Counted from the first letter of the stretch, positions 46,837 to 56,010 are shown. The stretch is 64,000 nt of DNA from Kordiimonas aquimaris (GCF_025574485.1 NZ_JAOBPO010000001.1:255501-319500), one strand, 5' to 3'. Made by a program: numbers and translations. Notes: generated by a model not told the origin, from the sequence alone.

Positions 46837-47217
46837 ATGACGATGGCATCTCTCGACGCTTCTCTGCTTGCGCGCAAAGGGACAGCAAGACCAATAATGG
46901 CCAAGCCAGATACCTTGCAGACCTCAAATCGCATTCAGTTTATCCCACATGAGGTAACCACCCAATCAGCACCAAAAACACCTAAGGTTGCCAAGAAGAT
47001 AAATGAATCTGTGGGAAAAAAGGTTGTGCTGAAGCCAACTAAAAGGATCAGACGCAAACATAAATCTGTGCGCTTATCCACATCTACAGATAAAGATTTA
47101 AGATTACTTGCTGCCAGCATGGGGGTGAGCCAACAATCAATAATGGAGAAAGCAATTTTTGATTATTTGGAGCAAGCTTACAAAGAACAGGGCTGTATTT
47201 GCCGTCACAAAAATTAA
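46837..47217 (+). CDS. Small ribbon-helix-helix-like protein, probable ParA partner
   Basis: A 126-residue basic protein. Residues 1-75 look disordered, with an Arg/Lys-containing N-terminal peptide LLARKGTARP (10-19). Residues about 76-116 fit a ribbon-helix-helix: strand KSVRLST, then helices STDKDLRLLAAS and SQQSIMEKAIFDYLEQAYKE. Type Ib partition partners pair an RHH with a flexible N-terminal tail that stimulates ParA ATPase. This is the inferred role. A good GAAAGGAG Shine-Dalgarno is present. Confidence 0.72.
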   Translation: MTMASLDASLLARKGTARPIMAKPDTLQTSNRIQFIPHEVTTQSAPKTPKVAKKINESVGKKVVLKPTKRIRRKHKSVRLSTSTDKDLRLLAASMGVSQQSIMEKAIFDYLEQAYKEQGCICRHKN

Positions 47218-47272
47218 CGTGCAACCACATACAAAGCTAAGGTTATTGGCTAATTAGAAGCGATGGCCAAAA

Positions 47273-48277
47273 TCAACTCTCTGACGGCACGTCATCAGCT
47301 GTAGGGGGTTGAGCAAAACAGTCATGGCCAGCACGCTTGAGAACGACACACATACTAACAGCATCATTCATCGTATTAACTGGTCCGAAAACCAACCGAT
47401 ACATGCCAACGCGGTTAGGTGATTTAATGACTTCGCCGTATAGATCTTTTACTGTCGCAGCTTCTTCACGGCGAATACGCTCAAGCAATTCTGAAGCACC
47501 AGCATCGTCCATCGCAAAACCAACCTCAAGCCGCCAAACCTTAGCCCAGTCTTCAGGTTTTTCAGCAGGATTTTGCCCGCCCTCACCATCAGTATCACCG
47601 GAATAACCGTCAATTAACAATTCAAGTGCTAGCTGACCACCACCAAAGCCTTCAGTCTCAAGTGCTTTGCCGTACGCCTCACCGGCACTACGCGCCGCAC
47701 CGTTCATCTGTGCACGCATACTTAGTTCTGCTTGTTCAGCAGGGTTATAGCCCGTTTGAGCAGCGCGCCATACCAAACCATATCCACGTACAGGATCGGG
47801 GGCACTTCCTACCTCGCCGTTCCAATATAATGTACCCAAAACGTAAGCAGCTTCAGGGTTACCCTTCAGCGCATAGGTCTGCCACACAGATACTGCCTCG
47901 GCGAGCTCAGCCTCGCTTCCCGTACCATCAAAATAAAGAATGTTGGCCAACTTCAATGCAGCCGCTTCGTTACCAAGCTGGCCTGACATGCGGTAATACA
48001 TCGTCGCTATCGGAATTGATTTATCACGACCAATACCAATACGAGCCATTTCTGCTAAATGAAACAATGCTGTTGGGTTTGCCTGCCGGCCAAGGCTTTC
48101 AAGAATGCCCATGCCTTTTTCAATATCACCGTTGCGGATATCTTCAAGCGCATCATTAACTGATAATTCGTCAGCCGCAGTACTGTTTTCTATCGGTTGG
48201 CTGGTTTGGGCAACAACAGAAAAACTAAAAAATAGGGCAAAAAACGCCGCTCTATATATGTTCAAAACAATCATCAT
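47273..48277 (-). CDS. Exported Sel1/TPR-like protein with C-terminal SPOR domain
   Basis: About 334 residues from ATG 48277; the frame opens at a TTG at 48334, but starting at MMIVLNIYRAAFF gives a signal peptide ending near VVAQ. Sel1-type repeats (e.g. TALFHLAEMARIGIG, AAYVLGTLYWNGEVG) span about 50-200. The C-terminal part VGMYRLVFGPVNTMNDAVSMCVVLKRAGHDCFAQ is SPOR-like, a peptidoglycan-binding domain that recognises denuded glycan at septa. Convergent with the RHH gene, divergent from another SPOR gene. Confidence 0.83.
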   Translation of the reverse strand: MMIVLNIYRAAFFALFFSFSVVAQTSQPIENSTAADELSVNDALEDIRNGDIEKGMGILESLGRQANPTALFHLAEMARIGIGRDKSIPIATMYYRMSGQLGNEAAALKLANILYFDGTGSEAELAEAVSVWQTYALKGNPEAAYVLGTLYWNGEVGSAPDPVRGYGLVWRAAQTGYNPAEQAELSMRAQMNGAARSAGEAYGKALETEGFGGGQLALELLIDGYSGDTDGEGGQNPAEKPEDWAKVWRLEVGFAMDDAGASELLERIRREEAATVKDLYGEVIKSPNRVGMYRLVFGPVNTMNDAVSMCVVLKRAGHDCFAQPPTADDVPSES

Positions 48278-48452
48278 TTCAATACGATCAAAGGTGTCCT
48301 CTTTCGCAGCCAACTCCGATAAAATTTTACACAAACTCGTCTAAAACACAGCCTGATATTTAAATCTTCCTTCACCGGACTGCCTTACAATCACTAATGA
48401 ACACGGCACAGGCATGCCGTACTTTATAGAATAAAAACAATCAGGCAATCCT

Positions 48453-49778
48453 ATGACGACCTCACGTTTTATTAGAGTTCTTTTCACATGTTGCAGCACC
48501 GTCGCACTTACAGCATGCGCCTACGGCGGCAGTTTACCAGAAAGTGTTGCTGTTGCAAAAAATTCACCAACAGCACAAACGCCAGGCGGGTTATTAACAA
48601 TTGCAAATGATATGGCTCGAAAAGGCGACCATGAAGCCGCCATTCCGCTTTACCGTCATATTGCCAGTACAACACGTACACCTGAAGCGATTACCGGTTT
48701 GGCCAACAGTTTGTTAGCGTTGGGAAACTTGAATGCCGCACAAAAACTGCTTGCAGACTTTATCGCACATCAAGGTATCGAAAACACATCTGGCGAAATG
48801 CTTTATAGTTACGGCAAGGCATCACTGGCATCAGGTAATTTTGATGCTGCTCTTGAAGGGTTTAATGCAGCAGAGAGCACAATGAGTAACGACCCCAGAC
48901 CGACATCAGGTCGTGCCGTTGCACTTGCTGCAACAGGCAACAGCACCGGTGCATTGCAACTATTGAATAATGCAACCGACCTCACCAGCCTGTCTAACAA
49001 AGCACTTATTTTAGCCGCTAACAACATGCCTGATGCAGCTATTAATATTCTGGAACCCATCATTGCTACAGGAAACAGCAGCGCGCGCGACAGACAAAAT
49101 CTTTCATTGGCATATCTATTAGCTGGTAAGGAAGAACAGGCCTATACGATGGCTCGCCTTGATCTCGACCCTGCAAGCATCAATGAAACATTCACTTTTT
49201 ATCGCACACTTACCAGTCTCGAGGAAAAGCAGCGCATGCAGGCGCTAGTAACAGGTACCGTCAATCCGGAATGGACAACAGAAGAAGCTGCCAACATGCA
49301 GTTCGACAACACAATCCAGCATGAAGCGGCAGCTGTTCGTCTGACAACAATCTCGCCACCGCAAGAGTCTGTTTCGAACGAGAGCGCGGATGATGCACAA
49401 CAGGAAGAAGAAACTCATGCATCCACAGCAAATGCAACGCCTGAAAAATACGGCCTTAGTGAAGTGCCTCCTTTAGTCGAAAGGCAAGGCTGGGCATTGC
49501 AAATCGGCGCATACCGCACAATTAACCGCCTAATGCAGGGGTGGTCACTATTGCTGGAGCGCAATACCGACATTCTATCAAACATTCCACCACGGCGGTC
49601 AGAGGTAGATTTTGGAACACAAACGGACGGGCCATCAGGGTTTTACTTCAGACTAAATGCGGGGCCGCTGGCAAGCTTTGCTGAAGCCAAACAAATATGT
49701 GACGAACTTTTAGATCGCGGTACATCCTGTTGGATCAGACCTCCTGAAAAGCAAGAAGGCGATCTACCGGGAAGCTAA
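48453..49778 (+). CDS. TPR lipoprotein with C-terminal SPOR domain
   Basis: A 441-residue protein. Lipobox LTAC ends a signal sequence near residue 22. TPR-like repeats follow (about 45-270: DHEAAIPLYRHIA, GNLNAAQKLLADF, GNFDAALEGFNAAE), then an acidic linker (about 300-335). The SPOR domain (about 345-435) reads WALQIGAYRTINRLMQGW ... FYFRLNAGPLASFAEAKQICDELLDRGTSCWI. Probably an outer-membrane lipoprotein acting at sites of septal peptidoglycan. Resembles Pal-associated or FtsN-like helpers in layout, role unproven. Confidence 0.85.
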   Translation: MTTSRFIRVLFTCCSTVALTACAYGGSLPESVAVAKNSPTAQTPGGLLTIANDMARKGDHEAAIPLYRHIASTTRTPEAITGLANSLLALGNLNAAQKLLADFIAHQGIENTSGEMLYSYGKASLASGNFDAALEGFNAAESTMSNDPRPTSGRAVALAATGNSTGALQLLNNATDLTSLSNKALILAANNMPDAAINILEPIIATGNSSARDRQNLSLAYLLAGKEEQAYTMARLDLDPASINETFTFYRTLTSLEEKQRMQALVTGTVNPEWTTEEAANMQFDNTIQHEAAAVRLTTISPPQESVSNESADDAQQEEETHASTANATPEKYGLSEVPPLVERQGWALQIGAYRTINRLMQGWSLLLERNTDILSNIPPRRSEVDFGTQTDGPSGFYFRLNAGPLASFAEAKQICDELLDRGTSCWIRPPEKQEGDLPGS

Positions 49779-49820
49779 ATCGCCGTTTTTCCACTATAAC
49801 TAAAACCTATATTGCTTCAG

Positions 49821-49929
49821 GAAACTTGAAATAAGTTTCTTTCTCAATCAAAATACAATGAGGCGCTCATATGAGGCCTTAATCGATGACTGTATCGATT
49901 ACCTACTGCTAAGCATGCTCTATCAGGAG
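49821..49929 (+). promoter_or_regulatory. Structured 5' region of the small heat-shock gene
   Basis: Four dyads precede hsp20: GAAACTT/AAGTTTC (49821-49839), CTCATATGAG (49866-49875), AATCGAT/ATCGATT (49881-49900) and AGCATGCT (49912-49919). CTCT just upstream could pair with the Shine-Dalgarno GGAG (49926-49929). A temperature-sensing leader is a possibility only. Confidence 0.4.
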
Positions 49930-49937
49930 ATGTAACT

Positions 49938-50345
49938 ATGTCGCGTGTATCTGTATTTAACAGTCCATTTCTACTTGGCTTTGATCAGCTTGAACATATG
50001 CTGGATAATGTTGCCAAGAATGCAGGTGATGGCTACCCCCCATATAACATTGAGCATATTAGTGATGAATTAATTCGCATCACACTCGCTGTCGCAGGTT
50101 TCACACGCAACGATGTTTCGATCAGCCTGGAAGCCAGCCAGTTGATCATTCGCGGCAAACAAAACGACGGCACCACTGATAAAGAATTTCTTCACCGCGG
50201 CATCGCAGCAAGACAATTTGTACGCAAATTTGTTTTGGCTGAAGCAATGGAAGTGACCGATGCCTTTATGGAAAACGGGTTGCTTCACATTGATTTGCAT
50301 CAGCCCAAACCAGATGCTGTCATACAAAATATCCCCATACGCTAA
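49938..50345 (+). CDS. Hsp20-family small heat-shock protein
   Basis: A 135-residue alpha-crystallin-domain chaperone. YNIEHISDELIRITLAVAGFTRNDVSISLEASQLIIRGKQ starts the domain, and FLHRGIAARQFVRKFVLAEAMEVTDAFMENGLLHIDL ends it, as in IbpA-like proteins. A short C-terminal NIPIR carries the IxI-type contact (IPI) for oligomers. Co-transcribed with the next gene, 1 base apart. Confidence 0.94.
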   Translation: MSRVSVFNSPFLLGFDQLEHMLDNVAKNAGDGYPPYNIEHISDELIRITLAVAGFTRNDVSISLEASQLIIRGKQNDGTTDKEFLHRGIAARQFVRKFVLAEAMEVTDAFMENGLLHIDLHQPKPDAVIQNIPIR

Positions 50346-50346
50346 C

Positions 50347-50766
50347 ATGCACCAGCAACATGAAACCATAACATGCAACACACATGGCACGGGGTTATAT
50401 GAAATTACAGGCGCCGTTTCTTCTTTTGTGTCGATAAGCGGTATTAACGACGGATTATTGACCTTGCTGGTGCAGCACACCTCGGCATCATTAACTATTC
50501 AGGAAAACGCTGACCCTGATGTGCGTGATGATCTGATTGATGCACTGGACCGGCTTGCTCCGCAAAGCCGCAACCTATATCGCCATACCGCTGAAGGATT
50601 AGACGATATGCCTGCGCACATAAAAACTGCGCTTACAGACACATCACTTTCAATTCCAATAATGGCTGGCGTCATGCGGCTTGGCACATGGCAAGGTATT
50701 TATCTAGCCGAGCATAGAATACACCCACACACCCGGTGTATCGCTGCACATATTATAGGTCTCTGA
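50347..50766 (+). CDS. YjbQ/UPF0047-family protein
   Basis: A 139-residue protein of the YjbQ family, beginning one base after the hsp20 stop (ATG 50347). The frame is open upstream but overlaps hsp20. The signature is VQHTSASLTIQENADPDVRDDL, followed by PAHIKTALTDTSLSIPI and GTWQGIYLAEHR. Members have been linked to secondary thiamine phosphate synthase activity; physiological role uncertain. Pairing with hsp20 suggests stress-linked expression. Confidence 0.92.
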   Translation: MHQQHETITCNTHGTGLYEITGAVSSFVSISGINDGLLTLLVQHTSASLTIQENADPDVRDDLIDALDRLAPQSRNLYRHTAEGLDDMPAHIKTALTDTSLSIPIMAGVMRLGTWQGIYLAEHRIHPHTRCIAAHIIGL

Positions 50767-50773
50767 CGCTAAA

Positions 50774-51757
50774 CTAAAACGCGTAAACGAGGGTTGCGCG
50801 TGTAAGGGTATCCCATGCGGCTGAACCAAGCGGCGCGTCAGAGTCGTACTGTACTTGAAATGCCAAACGGGCAGATAAGCTCGTGTTAATTTGAGCAGAG
50901 ACAGCTGCACGATTATCAAACGTAATTGAACCGGTACCAAAGATAACAGACGCACGATCATTAAAGTTTATGTTGTCCGTTAGTTTCAGGTCATATGTAC
51001 TGGAAATTCGGCCAAGGAACTCTGTTTCTGTAGCGCCCGTATCCTCAAATTTATTAAGGCGCACACCAGGTCCGCCTTCAAGGCGCAATGATTGACGATC
51101 ATTTTTAAACAGTTGCGCACCAATAGCGACATTATCCAGGATTCGGTAATCAAATCCGGAAAAGCGGTTAAGGTCTATTTCCAGATAGTTAAGCACATAA
51201 AACTGCTTCCATGGTTTGTACAATGTCTCAAAACGCGTCAAAAGTCTGCGGCGTGTTGTAAAACCATTGCTGCGCGCAAAATCAAAATCCAAATTTAGAT
51301 TATGTTCCCAACGCTCACCAAATGCGCGATTAAACTGAAGACCTGCAGACACTGCTTGTTCGTCCGTGTCACCAGTGCTGCTTGTTGCACCGACCTGTGC
51401 TTGTGCGTTCCAGAGTGAGGGGTCCAAATAATAGAGGATACCTCGCGCACGAGATTTCCGCTCTGCCTCCACTGCAGCGGCTTCAGCAACAGCTATCTCT
51501 TCTATTTGAGGTGCCTCTAGCCATTCACTGCGCACAGCACTTGCTGTTTGCAAAATATCCAACCGTGCATCAGGCCATGTATCCAACGCCAACCGCAAAA
51601 CTATATCAAAGGTAGCGCGATTTTCTTCAGCAGCTGATTTAAGCATGTCTTCAACACCAGGAGGCGTTGCAGCATGAACAGTTCCAAATCCAATGGTTGC
51701 TAAAAGGCTGGCTGCCAACAGGCTCTTCTTCAATGAGATTGTCTTTCCAGTCGCCAT
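50774..51757 (-). CDS. DUF481-type outer-membrane beta-barrel protein
   Basis: A 327-residue protein with a signal peptide ending near VHAATPPG. A helical, Ala/Glu-rich N-terminal region (to about 105) precedes a YdiY-like DUF481 barrel with alternating strands, e.g. LNLDFDFARSN, RLLTRFETLYKPWKQFYVLNYLEID. The protein ends LVYAF, the aromatic C-terminal signature of BAM-inserted outer-membrane proteins. Function unknown. Convergent with yjbQ. Confidence 0.85.
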   Translation of the reverse strand: MATGKTISLKKSLLAASLLATIGFGTVHAATPPGVEDMLKSAAEENRATFDIVLRLALDTWPDARLDILQTASAVRSEWLEAPQIEEIAVAEAAAVEAERKSRARGILYYLDPSLWNAQAQVGATSSTGDTDEQAVSAGLQFNRAFGERWEHNLNLDFDFARSNGFTTRRRLLTRFETLYKPWKQFYVLNYLEIDLNRFSGFDYRILDNVAIGAQLFKNDRQSLRLEGGPGVRLNKFEDTGATETEFLGRISSTYDLKLTDNINFNDRASVIFGTGSITFDNRAAVSAQINTSLSARLAFQVQYDSDAPLGSAAWDTLTRATLVYAF

Positions 51758-51851
51758 TTTTAATATCCTTCAATATTTAGTCTCGCGATTCGTTAGTGAT
51801 CTATCTACAATAGCTGTGTTTGGCAAGTGTTCGTATCAATGAGGAGTGAAA

Positions 51852-52826
51852 ATGCCTTTAGGATTTGTGACCGGTGCAACAGGTTTTGTCGGTCGGCATC
51901 TGATTGATGTTCTGAAAGAAGACGGTTGGGATATTATCGCTGGTGTACGCGACATAGCCCACGCTGAAAAACTGCTGGGCAATGATGTAAAGTTTGCATT
52001 AATGCGCCTACGAGATCCCTCGACAATTGCATCAGCGATACCTAATGATGTTGATTGTGTATTCCATGTCGCAGCAGACACAAGCACATGGTCCAAGGAA
52101 GCCGAACAACAATATCTCGCAAATGTAGACGGCACGTCTGCACTTCTTCAGGTGGTGTTAGACAAACAAGTAAAACGTATGGTGCATGTGTCCTCCATTG
52201 TTGCTTACGGCGAACACAAAGAAACCATTACAGATGACACACCAAGACTGGGCGCAACCAGCTGGGTTGGTTACATTCACACAAAATCTTATGCGGAACG
52301 TAAAGTTAAAGAAGCCGTAGATCGCGGGCTGGATGCCGTTATCGTTAACCCGACGGATATTGTAGGCCGTTACGATAACCAAAACTGGATCCGAATGATC
52401 AAGATGATTGAAGACGGCACACTTCCCGCCGTACCGCCTGGCAACGGTAACTTTGCCAACGGTCGTGCTGTTGCCGAGGGCATTTTAGCTGCTTATAAAA
52501 AAGGAAAAACTGGGCAAAATTATATCCTTGGCGGCCCTTATTCCAGCTTTCATGAATTCCTGAGCATGGCAGCTGAAAAGCTCGGCAAACCGGCACCACC
52601 TAAACCAAAATCAGCGCTTATGCTTAAAACAGCTGCAAGTATACTCGGGTTGGTGTCAAAAGTGACAGGTCGCCGACCACAGATTACACCCGAAGAGGCC
52701 TATTTTGCCTGCCAAAGTTATACCGTGAACTATGATAAGGCGATCAAAGAACTTGGATACAGGGACGTGCCCCTGTCCCAGTCCATGGATGAAGCTATCG
52801 CTTACATGCGAGAGCAACAGAGTTGA
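51852..52826 (+). CDS. Extended SDR nucleotide-sugar epimerase/reductase-like protein
   Basis: About 324 residues from ATG 51852. An in-frame GTG at 51846 overlaps the GAGGAG Shine-Dalgarno, so is less likely. The NAD-binding motif is GATGFVGRHL. The catalytic YxxxK is YIHTK, with a preceding VSSIVAYG serine. It resembles dihydroflavonol-4-reductase/3-beta-HSD-type extended SDRs. VNPTDIVGRYD and GNGNFANGRAVAEGIL support the family. The substrate may be a sugar, sterol-like or carotenoid-type compound. Confidence 0.88.
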   Translation: MPLGFVTGATGFVGRHLIDVLKEDGWDIIAGVRDIAHAEKLLGNDVKFALMRLRDPSTIASAIPNDVDCVFHVAADTSTWSKEAEQQYLANVDGTSALLQVVLDKQVKRMVHVSSIVAYGEHKETITDDTPRLGATSWVGYIHTKSYAERKVKEAVDRGLDAVIVNPTDIVGRYDNQNWIRMIKMIEDGTLPAVPPGNGNFANGRAVAEGILAAYKKGKTGQNYILGGPYSSFHEFLSMAAEKLGKPAPPKPKSALMLKTAASILGLVSKVTGRRPQITPEEAYFACQSYTVNYDKAIKELGYRDVPLSQSMDEAIAYMREQQS

Positions 52827-52850
52827 CCGCGGTGTGTTAGAAAGTGCCAC

Positions 52851-54071
52851 CTAAATTTGATTAGGTGTCCGCGTGACAGGCAACACAAGAAACATGGTTG
52901 CAAAACAATAAAAACTGCCCCCAAGCATTATATGTTGCAGGAGAACGCCTGTATCCAGCAACACTCCAAGCATGAGCGGCGCCAGCGCCGTTGAAACAAC
53001 CACTAGCGATGTAGACAATGCCTTTATCTCGCCCAGATAACGCGTGCCATACAGCTCAGCCCAAACAGCATTATTAATCGGCAATGTAACACCTGAGCCA
53101 AGACCAAGTAATGCCATGAACCCCGCCACACCCAAACCACCCCAGTTTGGGAGTATGAAGAGCAACCCAAAGCCAAATATTGGCGGATACATTGCCAGCA
53201 GCTTACGTCCACCGTACCGATCAACCAGTACGCCGCCAACAAATGGTGCAGCAACTGAACCTAATGCATAAAAACTGTAAAAAGCCGTATAGCTAGCCAC
53301 ATCAAATGCCTTAAATGCAGCAACATCGCTGGCAAAAAAGAACGCACCAGTAACCCAAAACGGTCCAGCAATCAGCGCAGGCAGCATCAGATAAAACCTC
53401 TTGTCGCGCAGCACGTCTCTGCGCCGTGCGTGAGTTACCGGATCAACTGTACCCACCTCTGAGCTGGCGGTTTGATCAGTCTGCCACGCACGATGCCGCA
53501 CGGCATGGCCACCAAGTAATAAAAGAACAAGTGGCAACGCAACAACCAGCAAACCACCAGCAAAAACCAACCAAGTCTGCTGCCAAGAAAACGAAACCAT
53601 CAACCAAACTGCCAGCGGCGGCAATACCGCCTGCCCGAAGGGAAAACCTAAACCTGCAACGGCAACCGCCAATCCTCTTTTCTGCTCAAAGTAACGAGAC
53701 ATGCTTGTCATTGCGGCGTGGGTAAGCAGGCCTTGACCAAGCAATCGCACCAACAGCAATGCTGGCACAAAAACCCAGAAAACCGGCGCGGCATAAACCA
53801 AAAAACATGCTGCAGCCATTAAAACAACAAGCGTGCCTGCATATGTACCCAGAGCTATTTTATCAACTAAGTGACCGAGCTGGTTTAGCCCAACGGCACT
53901 GCCAAGCGTGATAATCAAATAATAGAAGCCAAACTCGCTATTAGTAAGGCTGTAGGCATTAATAATCGCAGGCTTATACACGCCAATGAAATAGGTTTGA
54001 CCAAAGCTGGATAGAAAAGCGATAAAAAGCCCAAACCCCAAAAACCTGCCATTAACGATTATAAACTTCAC
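52851..54071 (-). CDS. Major facilitator superfamily transporter
   Basis: A 406-residue, 12-helix MFS protein. FLSSFGQTYFIGVYKPAIINAYSLTNSEFGFYYL opens the N-half; the loop FEQKRGLAVAVAGLGFPFGQAVLPPL resembles oxalate/monocarboxylate-like carriers. GVLVDRYGGRKLL is the MFS A-type motif of the second half. Start GTG. Substrate unknown. The leader region contains GATATC twice and a TATCGC/GCGATA stem (54092-54116). Confidence 0.87.
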   Translation of the reverse strand: MKFIIVNGRFLGFGLFIAFLSSFGQTYFIGVYKPAIINAYSLTNSEFGFYYLIITLGSAVGLNQLGHLVDKIALGTYAGTLVVLMAAACFLVYAAPVFWVFVPALLLVRLLGQGLLTHAAMTSMSRYFEQKRGLAVAVAGLGFPFGQAVLPPLAVWLMVSFSWQQTWLVFAGGLLVVALPLVLLLLGGHAVRHRAWQTDQTASSEVGTVDPVTHARRRDVLRDKRFYLMLPALIAGPFWVTGAFFFASDVAAFKAFDVASYTAFYSFYALGSVAAPFVGGVLVDRYGGRKLLAMYPPIFGFGLLFILPNWGGLGVAGFMALLGLGSGVTLPINNAVWAELYGTRYLGEIKALSTSLVVVSTALAPLMLGVLLDTGVLLQHIMLGGSFYCFATMFLVLPVTRTPNQI

Positions 54072-54232
54072 GCCGATATCTTTCTGGGCTCTATCGCCCC
54101 AAGGGGTGCTGCGATATCTGCATAGATTGATTTTTATTAAAAAAACACCGTTTCTTAACGATTATGGAGAGAAAATACTCTGAAGTGATCAAGCCGCTAC
54201 ACCGAGGCGGTGAGCAAGATGAATAATTGGGG

Positions 54233-55969
54233 ATGGCATTGGCACACGGCATCAACATACATTATGAGATACTGGGGCGCCGAGGCAGCAACTGGACCAT
54301 CGTTGAAGTTAAAGACGACCGTGAAGCAGCAACCAAGCTTGCGGAAAGCTTTTGGAAAACGCGTCAGTATACTGGAATCCGCGTTGTCAAAGAAACCTTC
54401 GACAAAGCGGAAAACGACTTTTCTTCCGTTGAAATATACGCGCGAGGCAGTAACCGGCGCAAATCAAAGTATGATCAATCAGGTACCATTTCTCCGTGTT
54501 TAACACCCGATGATTTGTATAGTTCGGACGGACGTCGCTCAATATGGGAACTAATGCATAATTCTCTGGCAGAATGGCGCATTACCCCAACTGAATTATT
54601 GCATTCACTAGACCATTATTACCGCCTTTATAACGCTGGCACACTCCTTCAAAATGCCGTGCAGAAAACTGCCGTTTCGTTTGATACCGAACAAGAATCA
54701 ATCCAAAAGCGCATGCACAAAATCTACAAGGTAATTGACGCTTCAATTGATATTATGAAGTCGACCAAAGATTCGGTACCTTCCCTTGAAACCGGACGCC
54801 TTAAACCCCTAATCACTGCACTTGACGGTAAATCAAACTGCCGTTTTTTGCTGACCTGTGCCATTGTTGAATATCTGCGGCCCGCTGCCACACTTAGTGA
54901 CAAGCTTGGACGTATTATCATATTTCTAACCGCCAACAGGCCCGACTGGGTAATGGAAATTCTGGATCAAATGATCGCTGAATTTTTAGAGCATGAACAA
55001 GTGCTCTACCAGCTAATGGGGGAAAAAGAAGACCGCGGAGCATTCATGATTGAACTCGCTTACTTTCAGTGCGGCGAGTTAAACCTTATGGGCGAGGATG
55101 AACATTCACCGCGCTTTAGCGAAGACGTGCTTCGCCTTAACGGCTTTCTATCGGAGAACACACTGCCACGCTGTGCCCATGTATTGGTTGAACGCCTAAA
55201 GAAGGAAATCGAGCAGCCGAAACAAATTAATAAGCATGGCCTTATCGGACAACTTAAAGCGCTTCATGACCTTCGCAATGTTCTGGAAACGCTGCATAAC
55301 AAAGACCTGAACACCCTTGATCATGTAATGGAAAGTGTAAAAGCGCGCGCAGGGCGCATGATTAACAGCCAATCCATTTCGCAAATGCTGAGTGAAAACC
55401 AGCAACCCATTACACAGATCAATCAATTGATGGACCTTGAAGCCGTTACTGTAGGCAACAGCAATAAGCGTACAGTCGCGAATTATGTTCTACCTATTTT
55501 GTCCCGACCTGAATACGAATCGATCTTTATCGGACTTGACCAAAACCCGATTAAGCGCATGTCTGACCTCGTACATTTGCAAAAACGTGTCATGTCCGCA
55601 GAACTGACAGAAATGCATCGGCGAAAAATTGCAGAAAAGCTTGACCAGTTCTGCCAAATTATTTTGGACAACACGCAGATCCTGAAGAAAATCCATCAAT
55701 TGAATATCAGCCTGCAGGAAAAATCACGCAAAATACTGGCAATGCTTGCAGACGGGTATTTCACTTCTGGTTCATGCCGAACAGCAGCAGAACACCAGGT
55801 ACGTGTTTACATGCGCCAAACAGGCTTCACCGATGGATTAATAAAGGGTCTAAATCGCAATCAGGCCGAACAAACTTTACTTGATTTCAGAGACCTCCTA
55901 GCGAAAGCCGGTATTTCATCACAAGATGATGCTGAAAATCCAGACGCTCTGGACGCTGCAACAAATTAG
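54233..55969 (+). CDS. Conserved-looking protein of unknown function, mostly helical
   Basis: About 578 residues from ATG 54233; a TTG at 54227 is also possible. I cannot assign a family. The N-terminal part (to about 75) looks like a small alpha/beta domain (HYEILGRRGSNWTIVEVKDDREAATKLAE). The rest (about 80-575) is predicted highly helical, soluble, with repeated hydrophobic heptads. No transmembrane or signal segment, no nucleotide-binding loop. It may be a cytosolic scaffold. The segment around SSDGRRSIWELMHNSLAEW, followed by TPTELLHS, seems recurrent in alphaproteobacterial hypothetical proteins, as far as I recall. Confidence 0.8.
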   Translation: MALAHGINIHYEILGRRGSNWTIVEVKDDREAATKLAESFWKTRQYTGIRVVKETFDKAENDFSSVEIYARGSNRRKSKYDQSGTISPCLTPDDLYSSDGRRSIWELMHNSLAEWRITPTELLHSLDHYYRLYNAGTLLQNAVQKTAVSFDTEQESIQKRMHKIYKVIDASIDIMKSTKDSVPSLETGRLKPLITALDGKSNCRFLLTCAIVEYLRPAATLSDKLGRIIIFLTANRPDWVMEILDQMIAEFLEHEQVLYQLMGEKEDRGAFMIELAYFQCGELNLMGEDEHSPRFSEDVLRLNGFLSENTLPRCAHVLVERLKKEIEQPKQINKHGLIGQLKALHDLRNVLETLHNKDLNTLDHVMESVKARAGRMINSQSISQMLSENQQPITQINQLMDLEAVTVGNSNKRTVANYVLPILSRPEYESIFIGLDQNPIKRMSDLVHLQKRVMSAELTEMHRRKIAEKLDQFCQIILDNTQILKKIHQLNISLQEKSRKILAMLADGYFTSGSCRTAAEHQVRVYMRQTGFTDGLIKGLNRNQAEQTLLDFRDLLAKAGISSQDDAENPDALDAATN

Positions 55970-56010
55970 CTACAGTCAGAACCAATTAACGCAGAGAAAC
56001 CAGAGTACAG

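Noticed and set aside
46087-47217. Chromosomal parAB locus.
   Set aside because: The second gene is a ribbon-helix-helix-like protein, not ParB, and no gidA/gidB or parS-like TGTTTCACGTGAAACA site is visible.
50260-50346. YjbQ start at 50260 inside the hsp20 gene.
   Set aside because: The family begins near MHQQHETI; ATG 50347 directly after the hsp20 stop is better.
54210-54503. 97-residue frame overlapping the start of the 578-residue unknown protein.
   Set aside because: It is a different-frame shadow; the long frame is much more convincing.
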